NCBI GenBank assembly: GCA_050953085.1 | Contig: JBMNLX010000005.1 | Coordinates: forward strand, 372,001-436,000 | DNA: 64,000 nucleotides | From: UBA3946 sp002385755 | GTDB lineage: Bacteria > Bacillota_I > Bacilli_A > ML615J-28 > CAG-698 | Reading direction: 5' to 3' | In this document: piece after piece, positions 15,832-23,090 of the stretch | Numbering within the stretch: the first letter of the stretch is position 1 | Layout: each line of letters begins with the position of its first letter | The notes under the pieces: model-generated | The model's database searches: none | What the model saw: only the letters and a program-made list of their open reading frames with translations | Told to the model about the DNA's origin: nothing | Position numbers and translations under genes: made by a program

Positions 15832-17767
15832 AAAAACGATTCTTGTGTTTATATTGATTGCGATTACCGCGCTGGCGATCTATGGCTTAAATTATGTCAT
15901 GTCCGCGACAAAAATCAGCGTTAAATCGCTTGATGCCGTAATCGACATCGACGAGTCCGGCGATATGCTAGTCACGGAACGGTGGGGCGTGAGGTTTCCG
16001 AACGGCGGAAGCGTGACTTTTCGGGATATCGGCTACGGAAAGTACGACCCCAACAACCCTTTGTATCAAAACGCGCAAAACACCGCGTCTTTTGACGAAG
16101 ATAGCGTAGCGGTAAAAGTGTACGATAAAGACAAACAAGAATTATCGGCGGGCTCGTATCGCGTGGGATATTCATTCCGGAACGATCGCGACGAGCGCGG
16201 CAATCGTATCATTCCTCCAAAAACTAATATGGAGACGATTTTCATCCACGTATATGACGGCATGCAAAGCGAGATGACGTTTGAATATAAATACAAGATA
16301 AACGGCGCCGTCACGTTGTATCAAGATATTGCCGAGCTGAATTGGAAGTTATTCGAGTATTTTCCTTCAAAAATCTCGCGTTCAACAGTGATCGTTACTA
16401 CGCCGACGGGCGTGGTTAATGCCTGGGGTCACGGTCTTTCGCGCGGCGTCGTGCATTTGGAAGATAATAGCGTTCGCTTTGAAATGAAAAATATTAAAAA
16501 AGACGAATTGCTTGAGTTTAGGATCTTGATGGATCCGGATGATTTTAGCGTTGCCGATAAAAATTATCTGCCCGTGAATATGCGCGAAAGTATCGTCGAT
16601 TACGAAACTAAACTCGCGGTTGAAACCAACCGGAGAATCACCGTCGCGCAAGTAATATTTTACGGCACTTTCGCCATGAATATAATTATGGTGCTCTTTA
16701 TGATAATGGCATACGTTAAATATGATAAAGAGCACGAGCCGCAGTTTGTCGGCAAGTATTACCGCGAGCTGCCCGCCGATTACACGCCGGCGGAAATGAG
16801 TTACCTTTACTATTTCCGGAAAATCAATGACGAGGACGTTACCGCCACGCTGCTAGATTTGATCAGGCGAAAGTATTTGATGTTGGACACGACCGGCGAG
16901 CGGGTCAGCGCCAAAAAACCAGACTTTAAGATTGCGCTCAATCCCGAGCAAAAAGCTATGGAAAAATTGCTTCCGCACGAAAGGCATGTTATCGATTGGT
17001 TTATAAAAACTTGCGGGAACGGTACCGAGGTCAGTTTCAAGGACATTGAGAAATACCCCAAGGCGTCTTACGATAACGCCCAGCGTTTCAGCAAGATGTC
17101 GAAAACTTTTGTTCGCCTGGCGAAGGACGCCGGGAAGAAACGGGATTTCTTTGAAACCGGTCTTGCCAAACAAAAGCAAAAACTCTACGTCGTGTTATTG
17201 ATTCCGGCCGCGTATTTGCTCATTAGTTTCATGGTCGCCGTCACATTCAACTTGAGTATTACGTTTACGATAATTTCTTCTTTCGCCGCGATGATCATTT
17301 ATGGCGCTTATGTTGCGAGAATCGATAGGCGCAGCGTAAAAGGGAACGAGGATTACGCGAAATGGAAGGCGTTCCGGCAGTTTATGCTTGATTTCGGCCG
17401 GATGAAGGATTACCCGATGCCGGGCGTCGTTATTTGGGAGCATTATTTGGTCTACGCAACTTCATTAAAAATAGCCGATCAAGTTATGAAACAATTAAAA
17501 GTAAAGCTTGCGCCGGAACAATTGGATGTTCAAAGCACGACTTTCATGCATTTAGGTTATCATTATCGTGGATTCCACCTGGGATATGTCCTGGGAAGAA
17601 TAAATAATTCGCTTCTGACCGCCAGAACTAATATGAACACTACGATCGCATCTCACTACTCGCAAAAAGTGGGCGCGTTTACCCGGGGCGGCGGCTTCGG
17701 CCGCGGCGGCGGGTTTGGCGGCGGTCGTTCATTCGGCGGCGGCGGCGGCGGATTCAGAGCCAGATAG
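15812..17767 (+). CDS. DUF2207 membrane protein with Gly-rich tail
   Basis: This protein of about 651 residues has an N-terminal signal anchor (residues about 8-30), an extracellular beta-rich DUF2207 domain (roughly 35-260, from SLDAVIDIDESGDMLVTERW), a transmembrane segment near 280-303, a cytoplasmic stretch, two more transmembrane segments around 465-510, and a tail of Gly repeats with Arg, Phe and Ser. This order is typical of DUF2207 proteins, which often neighbour LemA, as here. Function is unknown. GGAGG precedes two ATGs at 15809 and 15812; the second gives better spacing. It overlaps the previous gene by 20 bases. Confidence 0.88.
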   Translation: MNLNTNKKTILVFILIAITALAIYGLNYVMSATKISVKSLDAVIDIDESGDMLVTERWGVRFPNGGSVTFRDIGYGKYDPNNPLYQNAQNTASFDEDSVAVKVYDKDKQELSAGSYRVGYSFRNDRDERGNRIIPPKTNMETIFIHVYDGMQSEMTFEYKYKINGAVTLYQDIAELNWKLFEYFPSKISRSTVIVTTPTGVVNAWGHGLSRGVVHLEDNSVRFEMKNIKKDELLEFRILMDPDDFSVADKNYLPVNMRESIVDYETKLAVETNRRITVAQVIFYGTFAMNIIMVLFMIMAYVKYDKEHEPQFVGKYYRELPADYTPAEMSYLYYFRKINDEDVTATLLDLIRRKYLMLDTTGERVSAKKPDFKIALNPEQKAMEKLLPHERHVIDWFIKTCGNGTEVSFKDIEKYPKASYDNAQRFSKMSKTFVRLAKDAGKKRDFFETGLAKQKQKLYVVLLIPAAYLLISFMVAVTFNLSITFTIISSFAAMIIYGAYVARIDRRSVKGNEDYAKWKAFRQFMLDFGRMKDYPMPGVVIWEHYLVYATSLKIADQVMKQLKVKLAPEQLDVQSTTFMHLGYHYRGFHLGYVLGRINNSLLTARTNMNTTIASHYSQKVGAFTRGGGFGRGGGFGGGRSFGGGGGGFRAR

Positions 17768-17782
17768 AAAGGATGGATTGCT

Positions 17783-18373
17783 ATGTATTTTTTAGTTAGC
17801 ACAGGAACTTGGATTTTAATCGGTGTCGCGGTTTTAGTATTATTGATTTTGGTGTGGGTAATTAGCGCTTATAACAAATTGGTGCAATTACGCAACAAGG
17901 TGAGAAATGGATGGAGTCAAATTGACGTCCAATTAAAAAGACGGTTTGACCTTATTCCCAATTTGGTTGAAACGACTAAAGGTTATGCCGATTTGGAAAA
18001 AGGTATTTTCGAGGAGTTTGCCCGGGCGAGAGGATTATACGCCCAGGCTGCCAAGACCGGGAACATTGAACAAATGGCCCAGGCCAACGAATCTTTGGGC
18101 GGCACTCTCAGTCGTTTGTTGATGGTGCAAGAAAGATATCCGGAACTTAAGGCCAATGCCAATTTTCAGGATTTAATGCAACAATTAAAAACGACGGAAG
18201 ACAAGATTTCCTTTGCCAGACAGTTCTACAACGACACGGTTTTGGAATACAACAACAAGATCGAGGTCTTTCCGACGGTTATTATTGCCGGTCTCTTTAA
18301 GTTCAAGGCCGCGCAGTTTTTCGCCGTGCAGGACGAAGCGCAAAGGGAAGCGCCGAAGGTGTCCTTTAAATAA
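17783..18373 (+). CDS. LemA family protein
   Basis: This 196-residue protein has one N-terminal transmembrane helix (about residues 9-29) followed by the LemA helical-bundle core: YNKLVQLRNKVRNGWSQIDVQLKRR, DLIPNLVETTKGYA, then ANFQDLMQQLKTTEDKISFARQFYNDTVLEYNNKI. It follows the DUF2207 gene by 15 bases, and the pairing is common. Its function is unknown, though both are thought to act at the membrane. Confidence 0.95.
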   Translation: MYFLVSTGTWILIGVAVLVLLILVWVISAYNKLVQLRNKVRNGWSQIDVQLKRRFDLIPNLVETTKGYADLEKGIFEEFARARGLYAQAAKTGNIEQMAQANESLGGTLSRLLMVQERYPELKANANFQDLMQQLKTTEDKISFARQFYNDTVLEYNNKIEVFPTVIIAGLFKFKAAQFFAVQDEAQREAPKVSFK

Positions 18374-18394
18374 TTTTCTCCAAAAAGGATTAAT

Positions 18395-18427
18395 AAAAAA
18401 ACGGTTCAAATTACGAACCGTTTTTTT
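18395..18427. terminator. Bidirectional terminator between lemA and rpmE
   Basis: Stem AAAAAAACGGTTC (18395-18407) with GAACCGTTTTTTT (18415-18427) and loop AAATTAC; both strands end in a T-run, and the genes on each side converge on it. Confidence 0.93.
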
Positions 18428-18434
18428 ATTATGG

Positions 18435-18638
18435 TTACTTTTTCCCGTAACGTTTTCTGAATTTCTCCACGCGGCCTGCCGCCCGTTCGAATTTCTGTTG
18501 TCCGGTGAAGAAGGGATGGCAGTTAGAACACGTGTCGACTCGGATTTCTTTCAATACAGATCCGGTTTCAAACGCGTTCCCGCAAGTGGTACATACTATC
18601 GTTGCTTTGTGATATTTCGGATGTATGTCTTTTTTCAT
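18435..18638 (-). CDS. rpmE: Ribosomal protein L31 (zinc-binding type)
   Basis: This 67-residue protein matches L31: MKKDIHPKYHKATIVCTTCGNAF, then DTCSNCHPFFTGQQKF and AAGRVEKFRKRYG. It has two CxxC pairs (CTTC and CSNC), so it is the zinc-containing form that cells can replace or scavenge when zinc is short. GGAAGGAG precedes the ATG. It is a single-gene unit with its own promoter. Confidence 0.98.
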   Translation of the reverse strand: MKKDIHPKYHKATIVCTTCGNAFETGSVLKEIRVDTCSNCHPFFTGQQKFERAAGRVEKFRKRYGKK

Positions 18639-18654
18639 CGTTTTACTCCTTCCG

Positions 18655-18680
18655 CCATGGAAACTTATTTGAATCCATAG
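18655..18680 (-). promoter_or_regulatory. Hairpin in the rpmE leader
   Basis: On the minus strand CTATGGA (18674-18680) can pair with TCCATGG (18655-18661) with one G-U, leaving a 12-base loop. It sits directly upstream of the GGAAGGAG ribosome site, where ribosomal-protein leaders often carry control elements. Confidence 0.4.
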
Positions 18681-18696
18681 TTTTTATTACTCATGT

Positions 18697-18725
18697 ATTA
18701 TATAAGAAAAACCGGTAAAAGTCAA
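18697..18725 (-). promoter_or_regulatory. Promoter of rpmE
   Basis: On the minus strand TTGACT (18720-18725) and TATAAT (18697-18702) are 17 bases apart. The transcript leader would be about 50 bases. Confidence 0.8.
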
Positions 18726-18762
18726 GAAGTTTTCATTATATATTGACAGAAGTTTTCATTAT
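18725..18762. repeat. Tandem direct repeat upstream of rpmE
   Basis: The 15-base word AGAAGTTTTCATTAT occurs at 18725-18739 and again at 18748-18762, a 23-base step, about two helical turns. The first copy abuts the rpmE -35 box. It could be a regulator site. Confidence 0.6.
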
Positions 18763-18777
18763 TGTATATTGATTTCT

Positions 18778-18796
18778 TTACGGAAAATTTCCGTAA
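18778..18796. promoter_or_regulatory. Palindromic operator-like site
   Basis: TTACGGAAA-A-TTTCCGTAA is a perfect 9-1-9 palindrome in the divergent gap between rpmE and the degV operon. A TATAAT follows immediately at 18797-18802. The binding protein is unknown. Confidence 0.55.
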
Positions 18797-18828
18797 TATA
18801 ATCGCGCATGTTCTCATAAAAATTTTTA

Positions 18829-18857
18829 TTGACATTGATATTTGATTATGATACAAT
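18829..18857 (+). promoter_or_regulatory. Promoter of the degV-acpP-fabH operon
   Basis: TTGACA at 18829-18834 and TACAAT at 18852-18857, spacer 17. It is followed by two FabT-like sites and overlapped by a third. Confidence 0.85.
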
Positions 18858-18890
18858 TTTGTTTGAGAACCAAACAATTTGGAAATCAAA
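18841..18890 (+). promoter_or_regulatory. Three FabT-like operator sites
   Basis: FabT of streptococci binds a palindrome whose core is TTTGATTATCAAA, that is TTTG-N5-CAAA. Here TTTG-AGAAC-CAAA lies at 18862-18874 and TTTG-GAAAT-CAAA at 18878-18890, 16 bases apart and just after the expected transcription start. A third, imperfect copy, TTTGATTATGATA (11 of 13 matches), lies at 18841-18853 over the -10 region. A FabT-like MarR regulator is encoded at 26119. The match was made by eye. Confidence 0.65.
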
Positions 18891-18928
18891 CAAGTTTGGT
18901 TTTACAATATCAAACAAAGGAGCAGGAG

Positions 18929-19780
18929 ATGAAACAAAACATTGCCATCTTAACCGACAGTTCTTCAGCGATTTATCAGATCAATCACGGTTATGACAAT
19001 ATTTTTATGATTGATTTGCCTTGTTTTATCGGTGAAGAAATCTATACCGATTTTATGAAAAACAAAGACGAGCAATTTTACCGGGCTATGGGCGAAACAG
19101 ATTTAGTGCCGAAAACGAGTCAGCCGTCGGTCATCGAACTACAGGAAAAATATGAACAAATAAAATCGCTCGGATATACCAATATTATTTTCCTGCCGAT
19201 ATCGAAAGAATTAAGCGGCACGTTCGCCATGGGGCACCAAAGCCGGGACTTGGTGGAAGGCGTCGAGGTAGAGGTTGTAGACACGCAAACGACCTCGACC
19301 ATATTGACGTCGCTTTCCATCGAGGCCGCCCGAATGGCCAAAGCCGGGGCGAGCGTTAAGGAGATTGTCGATCGGGTCTTGGCGATAAAGAAGCGCTCCG
19401 TATATTACGTGACCGTCAATAACTTGACGCATCTCGTTAAAAACGGAAGGTTATCAAACGCGAAAAGCGTTATCGCGAACCTTTTCCGTATTAAGCCGAT
19501 AATTATCTTGAATCAGGAAGGCAAGCTCGTGAGCATCGGCACCGTGCGGACCCATAAAGGCGCGATGCGGGAACTCGTGAATAAAATTAAGCAGGAGTTT
19601 GACCCGGCGACCGGGGTGTTGCATATTGCTCATTCGGGCGTTATCGAAGATTTGGAGTTCATAAAATCGGTGATTGCCGAGGAAATACCGGGATGTAAAA
19701 CCGAGGAGTTTGTAATCCCTTCAACAATTATCGCGCACCTGGGCTTATCGTCGATAGGTTTGGGCTACGTTCATTATTAA
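18929..19780 (+). CDS. DegV family fatty-acid-binding protein (FakB-like)
   Basis: This 283-residue DegV protein binds a fatty acid and, in species with FakA, presents it for phosphorylation. The family pattern is visible: ILTDSSSAI, KTSQPSVIELQEKYE, ISKELSGTF, VDTQTTS, and VNNLTHLVKNGRLS near the middle. It is first in an operon with acpP and fabH, which supports a role in handling exogenous or released fatty acids rather than a general function. The ATG at 18929 has GGAG sites just upstream (18919 and 18924); the longer frame from 18842 runs through the promoter and is not used. FakA is not in this window. Confidence 0.92.
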   Translation: MKQNIAILTDSSSAIYQINHGYDNIFMIDLPCFIGEEIYTDFMKNKDEQFYRAMGETDLVPKTSQPSVIELQEKYEQIKSLGYTNIIFLPISKELSGTFAMGHQSRDLVEGVEVEVVDTQTTSTILTSLSIEAARMAKAGASVKEIVDRVLAIKKRSVYYVTVNNLTHLVKNGRLSNAKSVIANLFRIKPIIILNQEGKLVSIGTVRTHKGAMRELVNKIKQEFDPATGVLHIAHSGVIEDLEFIKSVIAEEIPGCKTEEFVIPSTIIAHLGLSSIGLGYVHY

Positions 19781-19796
19781 ATGAGGAGGATGTATC

Positions 19797-20027
19797 ATGG
19801 TAATTGATAAAGTAAAAGAAATCTTGGCTGAGAAATTTCACGTTGACGCCGGCGAAATCAATGACGGCACGGATCTGCAAGCGGATTTGGGCGCCGATTC
19901 GCTTGATGCCGTCGAGCTGATGATGACGTTGGAAGACGAGCTTAATATTCGAATTCCCGACGAAGACGCGAGACGCTTTAAAACGGTCGGGGACATCATT
20001 AATTACTTAAAACAAACGATAAAATAA
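19797..20027 (+). CDS. acpP: Acyl carrier protein
   Basis: This 76-residue acidic protein has the phosphopantetheine site GADSLDAVEL with Ser35. It is the carrier for all FASII intermediates. GAGGAGG precedes the ATG. It lies 16 bases after the degV gene and 58 bases before fabH. Confidence 0.97.
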   Translation: MVIDKVKEILAEKFHVDAGEINDGTDLQADLGADSLDAVELMMTLEDELNIRIPDEDARRFKTVGDIINYLKQTIK

Positions 20028-20085
20028 ACCGAGCGAACTTATTCGGTATTAATTTGGGAAGTCGCGGGTGCGGAGGAAAGTAAAT

Positions 20086-21030
20086 ATGAAAACAAGATTT
20101 TTAAATAACGTCAAGATCGTCTCCACCGGCCATTATGTCCCGTCCGGCGTTTTATCGAATGAGGATTTGGAAAAGATAGTCGACACCAGCGACGAATGGA
20201 TTTACAGCAGGACCGGGATCAAAACGCGCCGGATCGCCAACGGCGAAAAGACGTCCGACATGGCGTATTTGGCGGCGCTTGACGCCATTAATAAAGCCGG
20301 TTACGAGGCGTCGAGGATCGATTTGATATTGGTGGCCACTTGTACCGGCGATTATCGCGCGCCTTCGGTCGCCTGCCGCGTGCAAGCCTTGCTTGGCCTC
20401 TCCGAGCGGGATGTCGCCTGTTTCGACGTCAATGCCGCCTGCTCGGGTTTTGTTTACGCTTCCTCCGTCGCTTCCCAGATGTTAAACGGCGGCCGTTATT
20501 CGAGCGCCCTTGTTATCGGCGCCGAAACGCTTTCTTTGTATACCGATTACGAGGATCGCGGCACCTGCGTTTTGTTCGGAGACGGGGCCGGGGCCATGAT
20601 TCTTGAAAGCACTAACGAATATAAACCGGCCGATTTTTATTTGTCCGCCAAGGGCGAGTTGGACCTCTCGATTGTTATTAACGATAAAATCGCCATGGAC
20701 GGGCGGAAGATTTATCAGTTCGCCGTTCGGGTTTTTGAAGAAAGCATCCAGAAAATTATGCTCGACAACGGATTGGGGAAAGAAGATATTGCCGTGATAA
20801 TTCCTCATCAGGCGAATTTGCGGATAATTGAAAAAGCTGCCGAGCTCCTTAATATCGACATTGAGAAATTCTATATCAATATCGAAAAATACGGGAACAC
20901 GTCAGCCGCGAGCATTCCGATCGCGTTCGACGAGTATATGTCCGCCGCTCCCCGGCAGGAGAATAAAAAAGTTATTTTTGTCGGGTTCGGCGCCGGGCTA
21001 ACATGGGGCGCGGCAATGCTCACGTTGTAG
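20086..21030 (+). CDS. fabH: 3-oxoacyl-ACP synthase III
   Basis: This 314-residue enzyme condenses acetyl-CoA with malonyl-ACP to start fatty-acid synthesis. The thiolase-fold triad is present: Cys119 in NAACSGF, His in IIPHQANLRI and Asn in YGNTSAAS. SDEWIYSRTGIKTRRI and the C-terminal GFGAGLTWGA are family blocks. The start is the ATG at 20086 with GGAGG 9 bases upstream; the in-frame GTG at 20068 precedes that site. A terminator-like hairpin follows about 95 bases after the stop. Confidence 0.97.
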   Translation: MKTRFLNNVKIVSTGHYVPSGVLSNEDLEKIVDTSDEWIYSRTGIKTRRIANGEKTSDMAYLAALDAINKAGYEASRIDLILVATCTGDYRAPSVACRVQALLGLSERDVACFDVNAACSGFVYASSVASQMLNGGRYSSALVIGAETLSLYTDYEDRGTCVLFGDGAGAMILESTNEYKPADFYLSAKGELDLSIVINDKIAMDGRKIYQFAVRVFEESIQKIMLDNGLGKEDIAVIIPHQANLRIIEKAAELLNIDIEKFYINIEKYGNTSAASIPIAFDEYMSAAPRQENKKVIFVGFGAGLTWGAAMLTL

Positions 21031-21382
21031 TTGTTTGGGAATGAGTAGGCGATTTGGGATTGTTGTGATTAAATAAAAATTCAAAAGGTTTAATCTATTA
21101 AAAAATACCGATAAAGCATTTTTTTGGCGAACAAGCCGATATCACGGAAGCATATTTTCCGCAAATTCGGTTTGCCATTTTTTCTACTAAAACAATTTAA
21201 AAACAAAAACCTGACACCGATCATCAGGGGTAACGGAACCAACCGCGTTTGACCGTTTTTATCATCCGAAAAGGGATAAATGTTCGCGGACGCGCGAACA
21301 AAACAGAAATTATCCTTTAAAATAAAAAAAATTATATTATAATATATGTAGAGAAACAAAATATAAAAAATTGGAGATAAAA
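21031..21382. other. Intergenic region with a series of hairpins, no gene seen
   Basis: This 352-base gap holds a terminator (21126-21183) and then, on the plus strand, CCTGA/TCAGG (21210-21228), AACGG/CCGTT (21232-21257), TTTATC/GATAAA (21258-21280) and a perfect 7-bp stem GTTCGCG-GACG-CGCGAAC (21282-21299). An AT-rich -10-like stretch (TATAAT 21338-21343) precedes tdk. The run of stems suggests a structured leader or a small RNA. No known RNA family was recognised and no coding frame is convincing. Confidence 0.5.
21126..21183 (+). terminator. Long terminator hairpin after fabH
   Basis: Nested pairing GGCGAA/TTTGCC (21126-21131 with 21171-21176, one G-U), CCGA/TCGG (21136-21139 with 21167-21170) and CGGAA/TTCCG (21145-21149 with 21157-21161), followed by ATTTTTT. 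The internal loops make it longer than an ordinary terminator. Confidence 0.7.
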
Positions 21383-21976
21383 ATGGACATAGCAGTAAAA
21401 GACGGATGGATCGAAGTTATTACCGGAGGTATGTACGCGGGAAAAACCGAGGAATTGCTACGACGAGTCCGACGAGTAAAATACGCCAAAAAAGAAATAT
21501 TGGTATTCAAACCCGCCCTTGACACCCGATACGGTCTAAACGAAATCGTCTCGCACAATAACGAAAGAATCGATTCGATCTCGATAAACGCCCCCGAGGA
21601 AATTTTCCGTTATTTCGGTTCCAAACTCCCCTACGCGGTCGCCGCCGACGAAGTGCAGTTTTTCGGTAAGGAACTTATTGAAATTGCCGAGGACTTGGCG
21701 AGCCACGGCGTCCGGGTTATTCTTGCGGGGCTGGATACGGATTTTCGCGGCGAGCCGTTCGGCATTATGCCGGAACTTCTGGCGCGAGCCGAATATGTGA
21801 CCAAATTGGCCGCTATTTGTCAAGTGTGCGGCGCTCCGGCAACCCGGACCCAAAGAATCATTGACGGGAAGCCCGCGAAATTCGACGACCCGATAATATT
21901 GATAGGAGCCAAGGAACAATATGAGGCGCGTTGTCGCCACTGTCATGTTGTGATAAAGGAAAATGAAGAAAAGTGA
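21383..21976 (+). CDS. tdk: Thymidine kinase
   Basis: This 197-residue TK1-type kinase phosphorylates thymidine for salvage. The P-loop is GGMYAGKTEELLRR (residues 15-28), the Walker B-like stretch ADEVQFF follows, and the C-terminal zinc site has CQVCG and CRHCH. DTDFRGEPFG matches the nucleoside-binding loop. The start is the ATG at 21383 with GGAG 6 bases upstream; the TTG at 21371 is too early. Its end overlaps tadA by 14 bases. Confidence 0.96.
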   Translation: MDIAVKDGWIEVITGGMYAGKTEELLRRVRRVKYAKKEILVFKPALDTRYGLNEIVSHNNERIDSISINAPEEIFRYFGSKLPYAVAADEVQFFGKELIEIAEDLASHGVRVILAGLDTDFRGEPFGIMPELLARAEYVTKLAAICQVCGAPATRTQRIIDGKPAKFDDPIILIGAKEQYEARCRHCHVVIKENEEK

Positions 21977-22427
21977 CGAATATTATATCAAAGCGGCGAT
22001 AAAAGAAGCAAAAAAAGCCTATAAAAAGGGCGAGGTGCCGGTGGGATGCGTCATTGTCATTGACGACGATATCATAGCTTCCGCCCACAATCTTCGCGAA
22101 GCGCGGAAAAACACGATCGCCCACGCGGAAATCCTTGCTATCGATAAAGCCTGTCGAAAACTTGGCCGGTCGATTTTAGACGACGCCACGATATACATTA
22201 CTCTTGAACCGTGCCTGATGTGTGTTGGCGCTATTATGCAGGCGAGAATGAAAAGAGTCGTTTATGGCGCCGCCGAGCCGAAATTCGGCGCGTTGGGAAG
22301 CATTATCGACGTTTCAGAGACGGACGGGTTCAACCATAAAATCGAGGTCGCAAGGGGCGTCTTGGCCGATGAGGCATCTTCGTTAATGAAGAGTTTTTTC
22401 CGCGAATTAAGGGAACGTAAGGATTGA
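21963..22427 (+). CDS. tadA: tRNA-specific adenosine deaminase
   Basis: This 154-residue enzyme converts A34 to inosine in tRNA-Arg(ACG). The zinc site is HAE (residues 54-56) with PCLMC (Cys84 and Cys87), and Glu56 is the proton shuttle. VPVGCVIV and MKRVVYGA are further family marks. The SRP RNA gene follows 33 bases later, an arrangement also found in Bacillus (tadA then scr). Confidence 0.97.
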   Translation: MKKSDEYYIKAAIKEAKKAYKKGEVPVGCVIVIDDDIIASAHNLREARKNTIAHAEILAIDKACRKLGRSILDDATIYITLEPCLMCVGAIMQARMKRVVYGAAEPKFGALGSIIDVSETDGFNHKIEVARGVLADEASSLMKSFFRELRERKD

Positions 22428-22452
22428 ATTTCCGCCCCTTTTGTGGTATAAT
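22424..22452 (+). promoter_or_regulatory. Promoter of the SRP RNA
   Basis: TTGAAT (22424-22429) overlaps the tadA stop; TATAAT (22447-22452) follows after 17 bases and has an upstream TG (extended -10). Confidence 0.78.
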
Positions 22453-22459
22453 ATTTACG

Positions 22460-22572
22460 GTCTCGTTTTAGGTACCTACATTCAATATCGGGCAGTGAAT
22501 CAGGTCAGGTCGTGATTGAAGCAGCCTTAAGCTTTCCCCGGTATGTGGATGTAGGTACTTAAGACGGGATTA
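22460..22572 (+). ncRNA. ffs: Signal recognition particle RNA, small bacterial type
   Basis: The conserved SRP core is present: CAGGTCAGGTC at 22501-22511 and GAAGCAGCC at 22518-22526. The ends pair, GGTACCTACAT (22471-22481) with ATGTAGGTAC (22549-22558), and TCTCGTTTTA with TTAAGACGGGA extends the helix. The RNA is about 110 bases, so it lacks the Alu domain of the long Bacillus or Clostridium form. The tip of helix 8 is G-TGAT-T (22512-22517) instead of the usual C-GGAA-G. A T-run at 22573-22580 ends it. The RNA guides Ffh to signal sequences and FtsY. Confidence 0.88.
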
Positions 22573-22580
22573 TTTTTTTT
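22573..22580 (+). terminator. T-run ending the SRP RNA
   Basis: Eight T residues directly follow the closing helix of the SRP RNA, so the RNA's own terminal stem acts as the terminator stem. Confidence 0.7.
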
Positions 22581-22586
22581 CCTTAA

Positions 22587-22615
22587 TTGAAAACGACTCA
22601 CATTTTTGATATAAT
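22587..22615 (+). promoter_or_regulatory. Promoter of the acc-fab operon
   Basis: TTGAAA at 22587-22592 and TATAAT at 22610-22615, spacer 17, about 50 bases before accB. TTTGATATAATAAAATT across the -10 is at best a very degenerate FabT site. Confidence 0.78.
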
Positions 22616-22668
22616 AAAATTAATAATAAAGGCGAATTAACGACTATTACGATACCGGAGACACAACC

Positions 22669-23079
22669 ATGAACTTTAAAGAAATACAAACCATCATTAG
22701 GAATTTTGAAAAATCCACTCTGACCTATCTGGAATTAGAGACGGAAGGTTTTAAGATCAAACTCAGCAAAAACAAAGAAGAGCCTTCGGCGCCGATCGCG
22801 GAGGACAAGCATGAGGAAATCCCGACCGCGCCGGAAAAACCGGAAGGCTACGCCGTTCGCTCGCCCCTTGTCGGAACTTTTTACGCGGCGCCGGGGCCGG
22901 ATGAGAAGCCTTTCGTAGCCGTCGGCGATCGGGTCGAGGCCGGTCAGACGCTTTGTATTATCGAGGCGATGAAAATCATGAACGAGATTACCGCCCCGGT
23001 TTCCGGCGTTATCGCATCAATTGACGTCGAGAACGGTTCTTTCGTCGGCTATGACCAGGTTTTGATGGTTATCGATTAA
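22669..23079 (+). CDS. accB: Biotin carboxyl carrier protein of acetyl-CoA carboxylase
   Basis: This 136-residue protein has a short N-terminal domain, an acid- and proline-rich linker (residues 36-60) and the biotinyl domain. The biotinylated lysine is Lys102 in EAMKIMNEI. YAVRSPLVGTFYAAP starts the biotinyl domain. It carries CO2 between AccC and AccAD. It is first in the large fatty-acid operon; the ribosome site CGGAG lies 8 bases upstream. The last gene of the operon encodes a biotin importer, which fits. Confidence 0.96.
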   Translation: MNFKEIQTIIRNFEKSTLTYLELETEGFKIKLSKNKEEPSAPIAEDKHEEIPTAPEKPEGYAVRSPLVGTFYAAPGPDEKPFVAVGDRVEAGQTLCIIEAMKIMNEITAPVSGVIASIDVENGSFVGYDQVLMVID

Positions 23080-23090
23080 CGGTGAGCGCG

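Noticed and set aside
21090..21359. 89-codon minus-strand frame in the fabH-tdk gap
   Set aside because: It opens at a TTG in AT-rich DNA without ribosome site, has no recognisable family, and the segment is better explained by hairpins.
22600..22620. FabT operator at the acc-fab promoter
   Set aside because: TTTGATATAATAAAATT shares only part of the consensus and is mostly the -10 box; there is no TTTG-N5-CAAA palindrome there.
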